Part shown: positions 45,303-55,043 of the stretch, piece by piece
How positions within the stretch are numbered: position 1 is the stretch's first letter
Layout: each line of letters begins with the position of its first letter
Origin: Burkholderia territorii
Lineage (GTDB): Bacteria; Pseudomonadota; Gammaproteobacteria; Burkholderiales; Burkholderiaceae
Direction: 5' to 3'
NCBI RefSeq assembly: GCF_902833055.1
Contig: NZ_CADFEJ010000004.1
Coordinates: forward strand, 186,001-250,000
DNA: 64,000 bases
The notes under the pieces: generated by a model
Told to the model about the DNA's origin: nothing
The model's database searches: none
The model's input: the letters and a program-made list of their open reading frames with translations, nothing else
Program-made: the position numbers and the translations under genes

Positions 45303-48300
45303 TCAGCCCGTATTGCGCAGGCCGGCCGCGATCCCGTTGATGGTCAGGTGGATCCCGCGGCGCAGCCGCGCGTTCGTGTCGCCCGCGCGGTGACGCTTGA
45401 TCAGCTCGACCTGCAGGTGGTTCAGCGGATCGAGATACGGGAAGCGGTTCTTGATCGAGCGCGCGAGCAGCGGATTGGTCGCGAGGCGGCCGGTATGGCC
45501 GGTGATCTCCGCAAGCGCCTGCGACGTGCGCTCCCATTCCGCGACGATCCGCTCGAACACGTGCTTGCGCAGCTTGCGATCGGCGACCAGCTGTGCATAA
45601 CGCGACGCAACCGCGAGGTCGGTCTTTGCGAGCACCATGTCCATGTTCGACAGCAGGTTCGCGAAGAACGGCCAGGTCTTGTTCATCTTCTTGAGCAGCG
45701 CGACGCGCCTGGTGCGCTCGGCCGCGTCCTTCGCGCCGTCGAGATATGCGCTCACCGCGCTGCCGAAGCCGTACCAGCCCGTCAGCAGCAGCCGGCACTG
45801 GCCCCACGAGAAGCCCCACGGGATCGCGCGCAGGTCTTCGATCCTGCGGTTCTTCGGATCCTGCAGCTTGCGCGAGGCCGGGCGGCTGCCGATGTTCAGC
45901 TCGGCGATCTCGGTGATCGGCGTCGACGAGAAGAAGTAGTCGGTGAAGCCGGGCGTTTCATAGACGAGCGCGCGATACGACGCCATCGCGGCGTCGGACA
46001 GCGTCTGCATCGCGGCTTCGAACGCGGGCAGCTGCGCGGGCGCGTTCGATTGCGGCAGCAGCGACGCCTCGAGCGTCGCGGCGACCACCGTCTCGAGATT
46101 GCGCCGGCCGATCTCGGGGTTCGCGAATTTGCTCGCGATCACCTCGCCCTGTTCGGTCAACCGGATCTGGCCGTTCACGGTGCCCGGCGGTTGCGACAGG
46201 ATCGCCTGGTAGGTCGGGCCGCCCCCGCGGCCGACCGTGCCGCCGCGGCCGTGGAACAGCCGCAGCGTGATCTTGCGCTCGCGGAACAGCTCGACGAGCG
46301 CGAGCTCCGCGCGATACAGCTCCCAGTTCGACGTCAGGAAGCCGCCGTCCTTGTTGCTGTCCGAGTAACCGAGCATCACTTCCTGCTCGGCACCCTGGTG
46401 AGCGATCAGCGCGTCGATGCCCGGCAGTGCGAAGTATTCGCGCATGATGCGCGCGGCGTCGCGCAGGTCGGGGATCGTCTCGAACAGCGGAATCACCATC
46501 AGGCCGTTGCGCGCGCCGTCGTGCGCGGCGCCGAATGTGCCTTCGAGCAGCCCGGTTTCCTTCTGCAGCAGCAGGACTTCGACGAGGTCGCTGACCGTCT
46601 CGGTGTGCGAAATGATGTAGTTGCGTACCGCGCGCGCGCCGAACTGCGCGCGCACCTCGCGTGCCTTCTCGAACACGCCCAGCTCGCTTTGCGCGAGCGC
46701 CGAGTATTCGATGTACGGCGAGCGCAGCGGGCGCGGATCGGCCAGCGCGGCAAGCAGCGCGATCAGCTTGTCGTCCTCGGACAGCGACGCGTAGTCCGCA
46801 TGTACGCCGGCGCGCGCGAACAGTTCCGCGACCACGGCTTCGTGGATGTCGGAGCTCTGGCGCAGGTCGATGCTCGCCAGGTGGAAGCCGAATACCTCGG
46901 CCGCGCGCACGAGCGGTGCGAGGCGCGGCGCGGCGAGCGACGTGCCGTGATGCTCGTCGAGCGACGCGGTCAGCACCTTCAGGTCGGCGACGAAGGCTTC
47001 CGAATCGGCGTACGGCACCGCGCGCACCGGCGGCGCACCGCGGCCGGCGCTGCGCACCGGCACCGTGCCTTCGCCAAGACGCACGCGCGCGCTCGCGGCG
47101 AGCCGTGTGTAGATGCCGATCAACGCGCGGCGATACGGTTCGTCGACGCGATGCGGCGACTGGTCGGGCGACGCGGCCGCCAGCGCTTTCACCGCGTCGT
47201 TCGCGCCGACCAGCAGGTTCGACACCGACAGCTCGGCACCGAGCTTGTGCACCTGTTCCAGGTAGTGTTCGAGGATCACCGCGGACTGGCGGTTGATCGC
47301 TTCCTCGAGCGTCGCGGCGGTGACGTTCGGGTTGCCGTCGCGGTCGCCGCCGATCCAGCTGCCCATCTGGAAGAACGCGGGCACGCGCGCGGACAGGCCG
47401 TGCTCGGCCAGCGCGGCCTCGATGTCGCCGTACAGCGCGGGCAGCTCGTCGAGGAACGTCGCGCGGTAGTAAGACAGCGCGTTCTCGATCTCGTCGCCGA
47501 CCGTCAGGCGCGCGTCGCGCAGCATGCGGGTCTGCCACAGCGCGGTCACGCGCGCGCGCAGCATCGATTCGTTGTACGCGCGTTCGCGCGCCGTCAGCGG
47601 CTGGTCGCGCTCGGCGAGCAGGCGAGCGATGTCGTGCTGCGCGTCGAGGATGCTCTTGCGCTGCACTTCGGTCGGGTGCGCAGTCAGCACCGGCACGATC
47701 AGCGCATCGTCGAAGAAGCGCTGCAGCACGCGCTTCGACGCGTTGCCGGTCGTCTTCAGCTGCTCGAGCGCGTAGGCGACGGTGCCCGGCTGCGGCGCGG
47801 AGCCCGCCAGCGCGTGGATGCGGCGGCGGCGGTTGTGATGGCGGTCTTCCGCGATGTTCGCCAGATGCGAGAAATAGCTGAACGCGCGCACGACGCTCAC
47901 CGTCTGCTCCGGCGTCAGCTTGCGCAGCTTCTTCTCCAGCGTTTGCGCGGCCTCGCTGTCGTCCTCGCGGCGAAACTTCACCGCCGTCTGGCGAATGGTC
48001 TCGACGACGTCGAACACGGTGTCGCCTTCCTGCTCGCGCACCACGTCGCCGAGCAGGCGGCCGAGGTAGCGGATGTCCTCGAACAGCGGGCCGTCCTTGT
48101 CCTCGCGCGTGCGGGCGCCGGGCTTCGCCGCGCCGGCCGTGCGGGCGGCCGGGCCGGCGTCGTTGATCGCGCGTTTCGTCTGACGTATCGAGTCTTTCGG
48201 TTTCGTTGCCGTTTTCGCACGGCCGTTCGCGGCGGTGGCGATGGAGCCCGTCTGGGCGTCGGAGGAGGGCAAGGCAGCATTGCGGCGCATCGTGCGCGCC

Positions 48301-48317
48301 GATCCGGAAGACTTCAC
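45303..48317 (-). CDS. ppc: Phosphoenolpyruvate carboxylase
   Basis: Ppc carboxylates PEP to oxaloacetate, refilling the TCA cycle. The protein is about 1004 residues. A basic, low-complexity N-terminal extension of about 75 residues (rich in Lys, Thr and Ala) precedes the catalytic enzyme. The active-site histidine motif [14 protein letters not shown] is near residue 210, [20 protein letters not shown] near 645, and [13 protein letters not shown] near 680. The C-terminus is LRNTG as in the family. I chose the GTG at 48317 because AAGGAAA lies 7 bases upstream; an upstream TTG and a downstream ATG (48290) are alternatives. Confidence 0.95.
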   Translation of the reverse strand: MKSSGSARTMRRNAALPSSDAQTGSIATAANGRAKTATKPKDSIRQTKRAINDAGPAARTAGAAKPGARTREDKDGPLFEDIRYLGRLLGDVVREQEGDTVFDVVETIRQTAVKFRREDDSEAAQTLEKKLRKLTPEQTVSVVRAFSYFSHLANIAEDRHHNRRRRIHALAGSAPQPGTVAYALEQLKTTGNASKRVLQRFFDDALIVPVLTAHPTEVQRKSILDAQHDIARLLAERDQPLTARERAYNESMLRARVTALWQTRMLRDARLTVGDEIENALSYYRATFLDELPALYGDIEAALAEHGLSARVPAFFQMGSWIGGDRDGNPNVTAATLEEAINRQSAVILEHYLEQVHKLGAELSVSNLLVGANDAVKALAAASPDQSPHRVDEPYRRALIGIYTRLAASARVRLGEGTVPVRSAGRGAPPVRAVPYADSEAFVADLKVLTASLDEHHGTSLAAPRLAPLVRAAEVFGFHLASIDLRQSSDIHEAVVAELFARAGVHADYASLSEDDKLIALLAALADPRPLRSPYIEYSALAQSELGVFEKAREVRAQFGARAVRNYIISHTETVSDLVEVLLLQKETGLLEGTFGAAHDGARNGLMVIPLFETIPDLRDAARIMREYFALPGIDALIAHQGAEQEVMLGYSDSNKDGGFLTSNWELYRAELALVELFRERKITLRLFHGRGGTVGRGGGPTYQAILSQPPGTVNGQIRLTEQGEVIASKFANPEIGRRNLETVVAATLEASLLPQSNAPAQLPAFEAAMQTLSDAAMASYRALVYETPGFTDYFFSSTPITEIAELNIGSRPASRKLQDPKNRRIEDLRAIPWGFSWGQCRLLLTGWYGFGSAVSAYLDGAKDAAERTRRVALLKKMNKTWPFFANLLSNMDMVLAKTDLAVASRYAQLVADRKLRKHVFERIVAEWERTSQALAEITGHTGRLATNPLLARSIKNRFPYLDPLNHLQVELIKRHRAGDTNARLRRGIHLTINGIAAGLRNTG

Positions 48318-48534
48318 GATGGGTTTCCTTGGGAAAGCTCGAGTCAAAAGGGACTGCGGGAACTGCGGAAACTACGGGAACTGCGGTCAAGCAACCAGCT
48401 ACGCGCGGCACATCCGCACATTGGTGTCGCCGCCCCCGCCGAAGCGGGGCGGACGCAGGCTCCGGGCCCGGGCGGGCTGGGGCGTGCGTGCTACCATTGT
48501 TCGATCTTCAATCCCGTCCTTCGATTGTCCTGCA
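48318..48534. promoter_or_regulatory. Divergent ppc / hemC intergenic region with 9-bp repeats
   Basis: This region contains four tandem copies of a 9-bp unit at 48351-48386 (GGACTGCGG, GAACTGCGG, AAACTACGG, GAACTGCGG), 34 bases upstream of the ppc start. Both divergent promoters must lie here. I do not see a consensus -35/-10 pair for either gene. The repeats may be binding sites or simple slippage products. Confidence 0.6.
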
Positions 48535-49521
48535 ATGAATTCCGAGACCCCTTCGGCACAAGCGCCCGTGACGCTGACGATTGCTTCGCGCGAGAGCCGC
48601 CTGGCGATGTGGCAAGCCGAACATGTGCGTGATGCGCTGCGCAAATTATATCCAGCTTGTGACGTGAAAATCCTCGGGATGACGACCCGTGGCGATCAGA
48701 TTCTCGATCGTACGCTGTCGAAGGTCGGCGGCAAGGGCCTGTTCGTCAAGGAGCTGGAGAACGCGCTCGCCGACGGCCGCGCCGACCTGGCCGTGCATTC
48801 GCTGAAGGACGTGCCGATGGCGCTTCCCGACGGTTTCGCGCTCGCCGCGATCATGGAGCGCGAGGACCCGCGCGACGCGTTCGTGTCGAACGACTATGCG
48901 TCGCTCGACGCGCTGCCGGCCGGCGCGGTCGTCGGCACGTCGAGCCTGCGCCGCGAGGCGATGCTGCGGGCGCGTTATCCGCACCTGAACGTGCTGCCGC
49001 TGCGCGGCAATCTCGACACGCGCCTCGCGAAGCTCGATCGCGGCGATTACGCGGCGATCATTCTCGCGGCCGCGGGCCTGAAGCGTCTTGGCCTCGAAGC
49101 GCGGATCCGCGCGTTGATCGACGTGGAGGACAGCCCGCCGGCCGCCGGCCAGGGCGCGCTCGGCATCGAAATCGCCGCGCATCGCACGGATGTCGCCGGA
49201 TGGCTCGCGCCGCTGCACGACCTGCGGACCGCGCTCGCGGTCGAGGCCGAGCGCACCGTGTCGCGCGCGCTCGGCGGCAGTTGCGAGGTGCCGCTCGCCG
49301 CGCACGCGGTGTGGCGCTCGGGCGAGCTGTACCTGACGGGCCGCGTGTCGACGACCGACGGACAGCGCGTGCTGACCGCGCAGGAGTGCGGCGCCGTCGT
49401 CACGGTGGCCGATGCGCTCGCGCTCGGCCGCGCGGTGTCCGACGAGCTCGACGCGCAGGGCGCGCGCGACATCGTCAACGCACTGCTCGCCGGCTCGCAG
49501 GCCGGCAAGGGCGACGCCTGA
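48535..49521 (+). CDS. hemC: Porphobilinogen deaminase (hydroxymethylbilane synthase)
   Basis: HemC condenses four porphobilinogen units to hydroxymethylbilane in haem, sirohaem and B12 synthesis. The 328-residue enzyme has [16 protein letters not shown] near residue 16, [20 protein letters not shown] near 66 with the catalytic Asp in AVHSLKDVP, and [10 protein letters not shown] near 160. The cofactor-attachment cysteine is in [13 protein letters not shown] near 250. The start at 48535 opens the conserved region. The stop overlaps the hemDX start (TGATG). Confidence 0.97.
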   Translation: MNSETPSAQAPVTLTIASRESRLAMWQAEHVRDALRKLYPACDVKILGMTTRGDQILDRTLSKVGGKGLFVKELENALADGRADLAVHSLKDVPMALPDGFALAAIMEREDPRDAFVSNDYASLDALPAGAVVGTSSLRREAMLRARYPHLNVLPLRGNLDTRLAKLDRGDYAAIILAAAGLKRLGLEARIRALIDVEDSPPAAGQGALGIEIAAHRTDVAGWLAPLHDLRTALAVEAERTVSRALGGSCEVPLAAHAVWRSGELYLTGRVSTTDGQRVLTAQECGAVVTVADALALGRAVSDELDAQGARDIVNALLAGSQAGKGDA

Positions 49522-51497
49522 TGGCGGGCGGCGCGCGCGCGTTCACCGCCGTCCTGACGCGCCCGGACGGCCAGTCGGCCGCGCTTGCGGCCCAGCTGGC
49601 CGACGCCGGTTGCGACGTGCTCGAATTCCCGCTGATCGACATCGCGCCGGTCGACGATCCGGCGCCGCTCGATGCCGCGTTCGCGGCGCTCGAGCGTTAC
49701 GCGCTCGTGATCTTCGTGTCGCCGAACGCGATCGACCGCGCGCTGTCGCACTACGGCGCGATCTGGCCGAATGCGCTGCCGGTCGGTGTCGTCGGCCCCG
49801 GCAGCATCGCGGCGCTCGAACGCCACGGCATCGCGGCGCCCGCGCATCGCGTGATCGCGCCGCAGGCGCCGGCCGATGGCGGCGTCCCGCATTACGATTC
49901 CGAAGGCCTGTTCGCGAGCATCGAGACCGCGTTCGGCGGCGCGCATGCGCTCGCCGGCCAGTACGTGCTGATCGTGCGCGGCGACGGCGGCCGCGAGTGG
50001 CTCGCCGAGCGGCTGCGCGAAGCCGGCGCGGAGGTCACGCTCGTCGCCGCGTACCGGCGCGTCGTGCCCGAGCCGCGCATCGGCGCGTGGGAGCGCGTGC
50101 ATGCGCTGCTCGCCGGCGCACCGCACGCTTGGCTCGTCACGAGCTCGGAGGGCGTGCGCAATCTGCACGAACTCGCGCGCACGCATCTGAACGACGCCGA
50201 GATCGACGCGCTGAAGCACGCGCGGCTCGTGACGCCGCATCCGCGCATCGAGCAGACCGCGCGCGCACTGGGTTTTGATAGGATTACGCTGACCGGCGCG
50301 GGCGATGAGCGCATCGTCCGCGCGTTTCGAACGATGGCCGAAGAGGCCGTCCAACCGGCGACAGCCGCACCGGTGACTAAACGCATGACAGATACCAACG
50401 ATTCCAAAGGCGTCGCTTCCCAGCCGGCCGCTGCATCCGCACCGCCGTCCAGTCCTCCTTATCTCGCGCCGGAACCGCAAGCGCGCCGCGGCGGCAGCGC
50501 GGCGCTGTGGTTCGTCGTCGTCGTGCTCGGCTGCGCGGCGGGCGTCGGCGGGTATGCGCTGAATCGCAAGATCGACCGGCTCGACGATTCGTTCGTCGCA
50601 CGCCAGAAGGCGCTCGATGCGCAGACGGCCGAGACCCGCACGAAGACCGAGCAGGCGCTCGCGAGCGCGCATCAGGTCGACACGCAGCTCGCGCAGCTCG
50701 ACGGCAAGCTCGCCGACGCGCAGAGCGCGCAGCAGGCGCTGCAGCAGCAATACCAGGACCTGTCGCGCAATCGCGACGCGTGGATGCTCGAGGAAGTCGA
50801 CCAGATGTTGTCGAGCGCGAGCCAGCAACTGCAGCTGACCGGCAACACGCAACTCGCGCTGATCGCACTGCAGAACGCCGACGCGCGTCTCGCGACGTCG
50901 CAGAGCGCGCAGGCCGTGACGGTGCGCAAGGCGCTCGCGCAGGACATCGAGAAGCTGAAGGCCGCACCGTCGGCCGACCTCACGGGCCTCGCGATCAAGC
51001 TCGACGACGCGATCGCGAAGATCGACGCGCTGCCGCTGTCGGGCGAGGCGATGGTCCCGCACGCGGCGCCGAAGGCCGCGCCGGCCGACGCGGCGTCGTC
51101 GGCCGCGGCCACGGCCGGCGAGCCGCGCTGGAAGGTCTGGTGGCATGACTTCTCGGCCGGGCTCGGCCAGCAACTGAAGGGCCTCGTGCAGGTGCGCCGG
51201 ATCGAAAACGCCGACGCCATGCTCGCATCGCCCGATCAAGGCTACTTCGTGCGCGAGAACGTGAAGCTGCGCCTGCTCACCGCGCGGCTGTCGCTGCTCG
51301 CGCGCAACGACGGCGCGATGAAGGCCGACCTGCATGCGGCGCAGGCGTCGCTCGGCAAGTATTTCGATCAGGCATCGAAGGACACGCAAACCGTCGAGGA
51401 TCTGCTCAGGCAGGTCGACGGCGCATCGTTGACGGTTGCCGTGCCGAACCTGAATACGAGCCTGAACGCCGTTCAGCAGTTCAAGAGCCGGGGGTAA
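49521..51497 (+). CDS. hemDX: Fused uroporphyrinogen-III synthase and HemX membrane protein
   Basis: This is a single 658-residue frame. Residues 1-275 are uroporphyrinogen-III synthase (AVLTRPDGQSAALAAQL near 10, FVSPNAIDRAL near 70, VTSSEGVRNLHELA near 210, RPHPRI-like VTPHPRIEQTARALGFD near 238). Residues 289-658 are HemX. This part has a Pro/Ser-rich linker, one membrane helix (GGSAALWFVVVVLGCAAGVG near 320), a coiled coil with many Gln and Ala residues, and the HemX domain (EPRWKVWWHDFSAGLGQQLK). In many bacteria these are separate genes. An ATG at 50385 could give separate HemX translation. Confidence 0.9.
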   Translation: MAGGARAFTAVLTRPDGQSAALAAQLADAGCDVLEFPLIDIAPVDDPAPLDAAFAALERYALVIFVSPNAIDRALSHYGAIWPNALPVGVVGPGSIAALERHGIAAPAHRVIAPQAPADGGVPHYDSEGLFASIETAFGGAHALAGQYVLIVRGDGGREWLAERLREAGAEVTLVAAYRRVVPEPRIGAWERVHALLAGAPHAWLVTSSEGVRNLHELARTHLNDAEIDALKHARLVTPHPRIEQTARALGFDRITLTGAGDERIVRAFRTMAEEAVQPATAAPVTKRMTDTNDSKGVASQPAAASAPPSSPPYLAPEPQARRGGSAALWFVVVVLGCAAGVGGYALNRKIDRLDDSFVARQKALDAQTAETRTKTEQALASAHQVDTQLAQLDGKLADAQSAQQALQQQYQDLSRNRDAWMLEEVDQMLSSASQQLQLTGNTQLALIALQNADARLATSQSAQAVTVRKALAQDIEKLKAAPSADLTGLAIKLDDAIAKIDALPLSGEAMVPHAAPKAAPADAASSAAATAGEPRWKVWWHDFSAGLGQQLKGLVQVRRIENADAMLASPDQGYFVRENVKLRLLTARLSLLARNDGAMKADLHAAQASLGKYFDQASKDTQTVEDLLRQVDGASLTVAVPNLNTSLNAVQQFKSRG

Positions 51498-51499
51498 CG

Positions 51500-52687
51500 A
51501 TGACGCTTCGAGGAATCGTCTGGCTCGCGATCCTGTTCGCGATCGCCGCGGCACTCGCCACCGTCGGCCGTTTCGACGCGGGGCAGGTGCTGCTCGTCTA
51601 TCCGCCGTACCGGGTCGACGTGTCGCTGAACCTGTTCGTGATCTCCATCGTCGTGCTGTTCATCGTCGTGTACGCGCTGCTGCGCATCGTGCGCAACATC
51701 TGGCGCATGCCGCAGCGGGTCGCCGCGTATCGCGCGCGTTCGCGCAACGAGAAGGCGCAGGCGTCGCTGCGCGATGCGATCGCGAACCTGTACGCGGGCC
51801 GCTTCTCGCGTGCCGAGAAGGCCGCGCGCGACGCACTCGCGGTCGATGCGAACCAGGGCGCCGCGAGTCTCGTCGCGGCGACCGCCGCGCATCGGATGCA
51901 CGAGTACGCACGCCGCGACGACTGGCTGTCGAAGGTCGACGCGCCGGAGTGGCAGGACGCACGGCTGCTCGCCGCGGCCGACATGCGCGCGGATGCGCGC
52001 GATGCCGAAGGTGCGCTCGCCGCGCTGGCGGACCTGCAGGCGGGCGGCAAGCGCATCCATGCGCAGCAGGTCGCGCTGCGCGCGCAGCAGCAGTTGAAGA
52101 ACTGGGCCGAGGTGCTGAAGCTCGCGAAGGCGCTCGAGAAGCGCGAGGCGCTGCATCCGGCCGCGGCCGTGCGCTTGCGCCAGCAGGCGGCGGAAAATCT
52201 GCTGCGTGAACGCCGGCACGATCCGGATGCGCTGCTCGAGGTGTGGCAGTCGCTGTCGCCGCTCGAGCGCCAGTCGCCGCGCCTGGCCGATCTGGCGGCC
52301 GACCTGCTGGTGACGCTCGAGCGTCGCACCGAAGCTCGCCGCATCGTCGAGGAAGCGCTCGCGCACAACTGGGATGCGCGCCTGCTGCGCCGCTATCCGG
52401 ACACGGCCGGCGGCGATGCGTTGCCGCTGATCCAGAAGGCCGAAGGGTGGAAGAAGGATCACCCCGAGGATGCCGACCTGCTGTTCGCGCTCGGGCGTCT
52501 CTGTCAGCAGCAGCAGCTGTGGGGCAAGGCGCAGTCGTTCCTCGAGGCAGCGCTCAAGCAGGCCGACAACGAGGCGCTGAAGGTGCGTGCGCACCGTGCG
52601 CTTGCACGCCTGTTCGAGCATCTCGGCGAAACCGACAAGGCGGCCAGGCACTACCGCGAAAGCGCGCTCGCGATCACCGTGGTCTGA
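51500..52687 (+). CDS. hemY: HemY-type TPR membrane protein of the haem cluster
   Basis: This 395-residue inner-membrane protein has two N-terminal membrane helices (IVWLAILFAIAAALATVG near 6 and LFVISIVVLFIVVYALLRIV near 45). A long helical TPR-like region from about 85 to the end follows (FSRAEKAARDALAVDANQGA, and a last repeat ALARLFEHLGETDKAARHYR). This proteobacterial HemY is not the protoporphyrinogen oxidase of the same name; its role in tetrapyrrole flow is unclear. It lies two bases after hemDX and ends the hemC-hemDX-hemY operon. Confidence 0.93.
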   Translation: MTLRGIVWLAILFAIAAALATVGRFDAGQVLLVYPPYRVDVSLNLFVISIVVLFIVVYALLRIVRNIWRMPQRVAAYRARSRNEKAQASLRDAIANLYAGRFSRAEKAARDALAVDANQGAASLVAATAAHRMHEYARRDDWLSKVDAPEWQDARLLAAADMRADARDAEGALAALADLQAGGKRIHAQQVALRAQQQLKNWAEVLKLAKALEKREALHPAAAVRLRQQAAENLLRERRHDPDALLEVWQSLSPLERQSPRLADLAADLLVTLERRTEARRIVEEALAHNWDARLLRRYPDTAGGDALPLIQKAEGWKKDHPEDADLLFALGRLCQQQQLWGKAQSFLEAALKQADNEALKVRAHRALARLFEHLGETDKAARHYRESALAITVV

Positions 52688-52711
52688 CGCGACGGCGCCT
52701 GCCCGGCGCGC

Positions 52712-52754
52712 GCAAAAAAGCCCCGAACGCCAACCGGCGGTTCGGGGCTTTTTC
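52712..52754. terminator. Bidirectional terminator between hemY and MFS transporter gene
   Basis: AAAAAGCCCCGAA and TTCGGGGCTTTTT with inner CGCC/GGCG form a long hairpin with one bulged base. A-run and T-run flank it, so it serves both convergent operons. Confidence 0.95.
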
Positions 52755-52772
52755 ATGCATTGCGTTGCGGCG

Positions 52773-54077
52773 TCACCTGTCGACGAGCCGCTTCGGCACC
52801 GACAGCGCAAGCAGCCCGCCGAGCACGAGGAACGCGGCAAGCATGTACATGCCCGCGTCGTTGGCGCCCGTCGCCTGCTTGAGCCAGCCCATCATGTACG
52901 GGCTCAGGAAGCCCGCGAGGTTGCCGATCGAGTTGATCATCGCGATGCCCGCGGCAGCGGCCGCGCCGCCGAGGAACGCCGTCGGCAGGCTCCAGAACAG
53001 CGGCAGCGTCGTCAGGATGCCCATGGTCGCGAGCGTCAGGCCGAGCATCGCGAGCGCCGTCTCGTGTGCCCAGATCACCGACAGCACGAGCCCGAGCGCG
53101 CCGAACGCGGCCGGAATCGCGAGGTGCCAGCGTCGTTCGCGCCGCTTGTCCGCGCTGCGCGCGATCAGGATCATCGCGACCACCGCCGCCGCATACGGAA
53201 CCGCCGACAGCAGGCCGATCATGAACGAGTCCGTCACGCCGGTCGCCTTGATGATCGTCGGCAGCCAGAAGCCGACGCCGTACAGTCCCATCACGAACGA
53301 GAAGTAGATGAGCGCCATCAGCCACACGCGCGGGCTGGCCATCACGGTGCCGAGCGGCAGGTCTTCCTTGGTCGCTTCCTCCGCGTCGACGTTGCGCGCG
53401 AGCAGCGCCTTTTCGTCGTCGGTGAGCCATTTGGCTTTCGCGATCCGGTCGTCGAGCGCGAAGAATACGAGCACGCCGGCCAGCACCGACGGGATCCCTT
53501 CGAGCAGGAACAGCCATTGCCAGCCGTGCCAGCCGCTCACGCCGTTGAACGCCTTCAGGATGAAGCCGGAGATCGGCCCGCCGATCACGCCGGACAACGC
53601 GACCGCCGTCATGAAGAACGTCGTCATCCGGCCGCGCCGGTGCGCGGGATACCAGTACGTGAGGTACAGGATCACGCCAGGGAAGAAGCCGGCTTCGGCG
53701 ACGCCGAGCAGAAAGCGCATCACATAAAACATCGCGGGCGTCGTGACGAACATCGTCAGGATCGAGATCACGCCCCACGTCGCCATGATGCGCGCGATCC
53801 AGACGCGCGCGCCGACCTTGTGCAGGATGATGTTGCTCGGTACTTCGAACAGGAAGTAGCCGAAGAAGAAGATCCCGGCGCCGAGCCCGTAGACCGTGTC
53901 GCTGAGATTCAGGTCGCTCGCCATCTGCAGCTTCGCGAAGCCGACGTTCACGCGGTCGAGATACGCGACCACGTAGCACAGCAGCAGGAGCGGCGTGAGC
54001 CGCCACGACACCTTGCGGTAGGTTGCTTCCTCGAATGCGCCGGACGAGCCCGGCAGCGAGTGCGTCGATGTTGCCAT
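52773..54077 (-). CDS. MFS transporter, anion:cation symporter (ACS) family
   Basis: This 434-residue transporter has 12 predicted membrane segments. The first membrane half contains LCYVVAYLDRVNVGFAKLQM near residue 33, the classic ACS signature. It continues with FFFGYFLFEVPSNIILHKVG near 70 and RFLLGVAEAGFFPGVILYLT near 120. ACS members import organic anions such as sugar acids, phthalate or hydroxyphenylacetate derivatives. It is the last gene of the three-gene minus-strand operon with SDR and ALDH enzymes, so it probably imports their substrate. No terminator intervenes between the three. Confidence 0.9.
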   Translation of the reverse strand: MATSTHSLPGSSGAFEEATYRKVSWRLTPLLLLCYVVAYLDRVNVGFAKLQMASDLNLSDTVYGLGAGIFFFGYFLFEVPSNIILHKVGARVWIARIMATWGVISILTMFVTTPAMFYVMRFLLGVAEAGFFPGVILYLTYWYPAHRRGRMTTFFMTAVALSGVIGGPISGFILKAFNGVSGWHGWQWLFLLEGIPSVLAGVLVFFALDDRIAKAKWLTDDEKALLARNVDAEEATKEDLPLGTVMASPRVWLMALIYFSFVMGLYGVGFWLPTIIKATGVTDSFMIGLLSAVPYAAAVVAMILIARSADKRRERRWHLAIPAAFGALGLVLSVIWAHETALAMLGLTLATMGILTTLPLFWSLPTAFLGGAAAAAGIAMINSIGNLAGFLSPYMMGWLKQATGANDAGMYMLAAFLVLGGLLALSVPKRLVDR

Positions 54078-54210
54078 GTTGTCTCCTGTTCATTCTTGTC
54101 GTGGCCGGCCAGGCGCGGGGGCGCCCGATTTCCGGCCATGCGGGGCAGTGCTGATGCGCGGATGCGGCGCCGGCCGGCGATACCGGCGCGGCGCAATCGA
54201 GGCGGTGCGG

Positions 54211-54969
54211 CTAGATGCACCGCCCGCCGTCCACTTCGAGGCAGACGCCGGTGATGAACTCGGCTTCGTCGGACGCGAGGTACAGGGCCGCGTTCGCGAT
54301 GTCCTGCGGCGTCGAGAAGCGGCCGAGCGGAATCGTCGCGAGGAACCGGCGGCGATTCTCCGGCGTGTCCTCGCAACCCATGAACTCGGTCATCAGGCCC
54401 GTCTCGCCGAGCACCGGGTTGATGCAGTTCACGCGGATCCGGTCGGCGCCGAGCTCGGCCGCGAGCGACTTGCTCGCGGTGATCATCGCGCCCTTCGTGC
54501 TGTTGTACCAGACGAGGCCCGGGCGCGGCCGCACGCCGGCCGTCGACGCGACGTTCACGAACACGCCGCCGCCCTGCGCGCGGAAATACGGCACGAAGGT
54601 CTGCACGCTCCAGAACAGGCTCTTCATGTTCACGGCATACACGCGATCGAACTCGGCTTCCGTCACGTCGAGCACCGGCTTGTTGCGGTGCGTGGTGCCG
54701 GCGTTGTTCACGACGATCTGCACCGAATGGAAATCGTCGAGCGCGGCTTGCAGCAGCGCGCGCCAGTCGGCCTCCTTCGACACGTCGCCCGCGACCGCGA
54801 TCGCCTTGCCGCCCGCCAGCGCGATCTCGCTCGCGACGCGCTCGGCCGCCGCGCCGTTCAGGTCGTTGACGACGACGTTCGCGCCTTCTCGCGCATAGGT
54901 CTTCGCGATGCCCTCGCCGAAGCCCGAGCCGCCGCCCGTGACGATGGCCGTCTTGCCGCTCAGCCGCAT
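54211..54969 (-). CDS. Short-chain dehydrogenase/reductase
   Basis: This is a 252-residue classical SDR. The nucleotide site TGGGSGFGEG is near residue 11, NNAG near 87, and the catalytic Ser...Tyr-x-x-x-Lys in NVASTAGV...WYNSTKGA near 140-157. A late PLGRFSTPQDIANAALYLAS near 215 is typical. The acidic VNDLN after strand 2 suggests preference for NAD over NADP. With an aldehyde dehydrogenase upstream it may oxidise an alcohol or hydroxy acid whose product the ALDH then oxidises. The substrate is not known. Confidence 0.9.
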   Translation of the reverse strand: MRLSGKTAIVTGGGSGFGEGIAKTYAREGANVVVNDLNGAAAERVASEIALAGGKAIAVAGDVSKEADWRALLQAALDDFHSVQIVVNNAGTTHRNKPVLDVTEAEFDRVYAVNMKSLFWSVQTFVPYFRAQGGGVFVNVASTAGVRPRPGLVWYNSTKGAMITASKSLAAELGADRIRVNCINPVLGETGLMTEFMGCEDTPENRRRFLATIPLGRFSTPQDIANAALYLASDEAEFITGVCLEVDGGRCI

Positions 54970-55043
54970 GGTGTGTCTCCTGTGTTGGAAGAATGCGTGG
55001 TGTATCGGTGCGCGGCCGGTCGTGGCCGGCCGGTTCGTCCGGT

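Noticed and set aside
45180..48632. Open frame of 1150 codons opposite ppc
   Set aside because: Same cause: the antisense of a highly GC-biased gene. ppc on the other strand shows all catalytic motifs.
50385..51497. hemX as a separate gene
   Set aside because: The frame from hemD is continuous with no stop and no ribosome binding site of note before the ATG at 50385, so I annotated a fusion and left internal initiation as a possibility.
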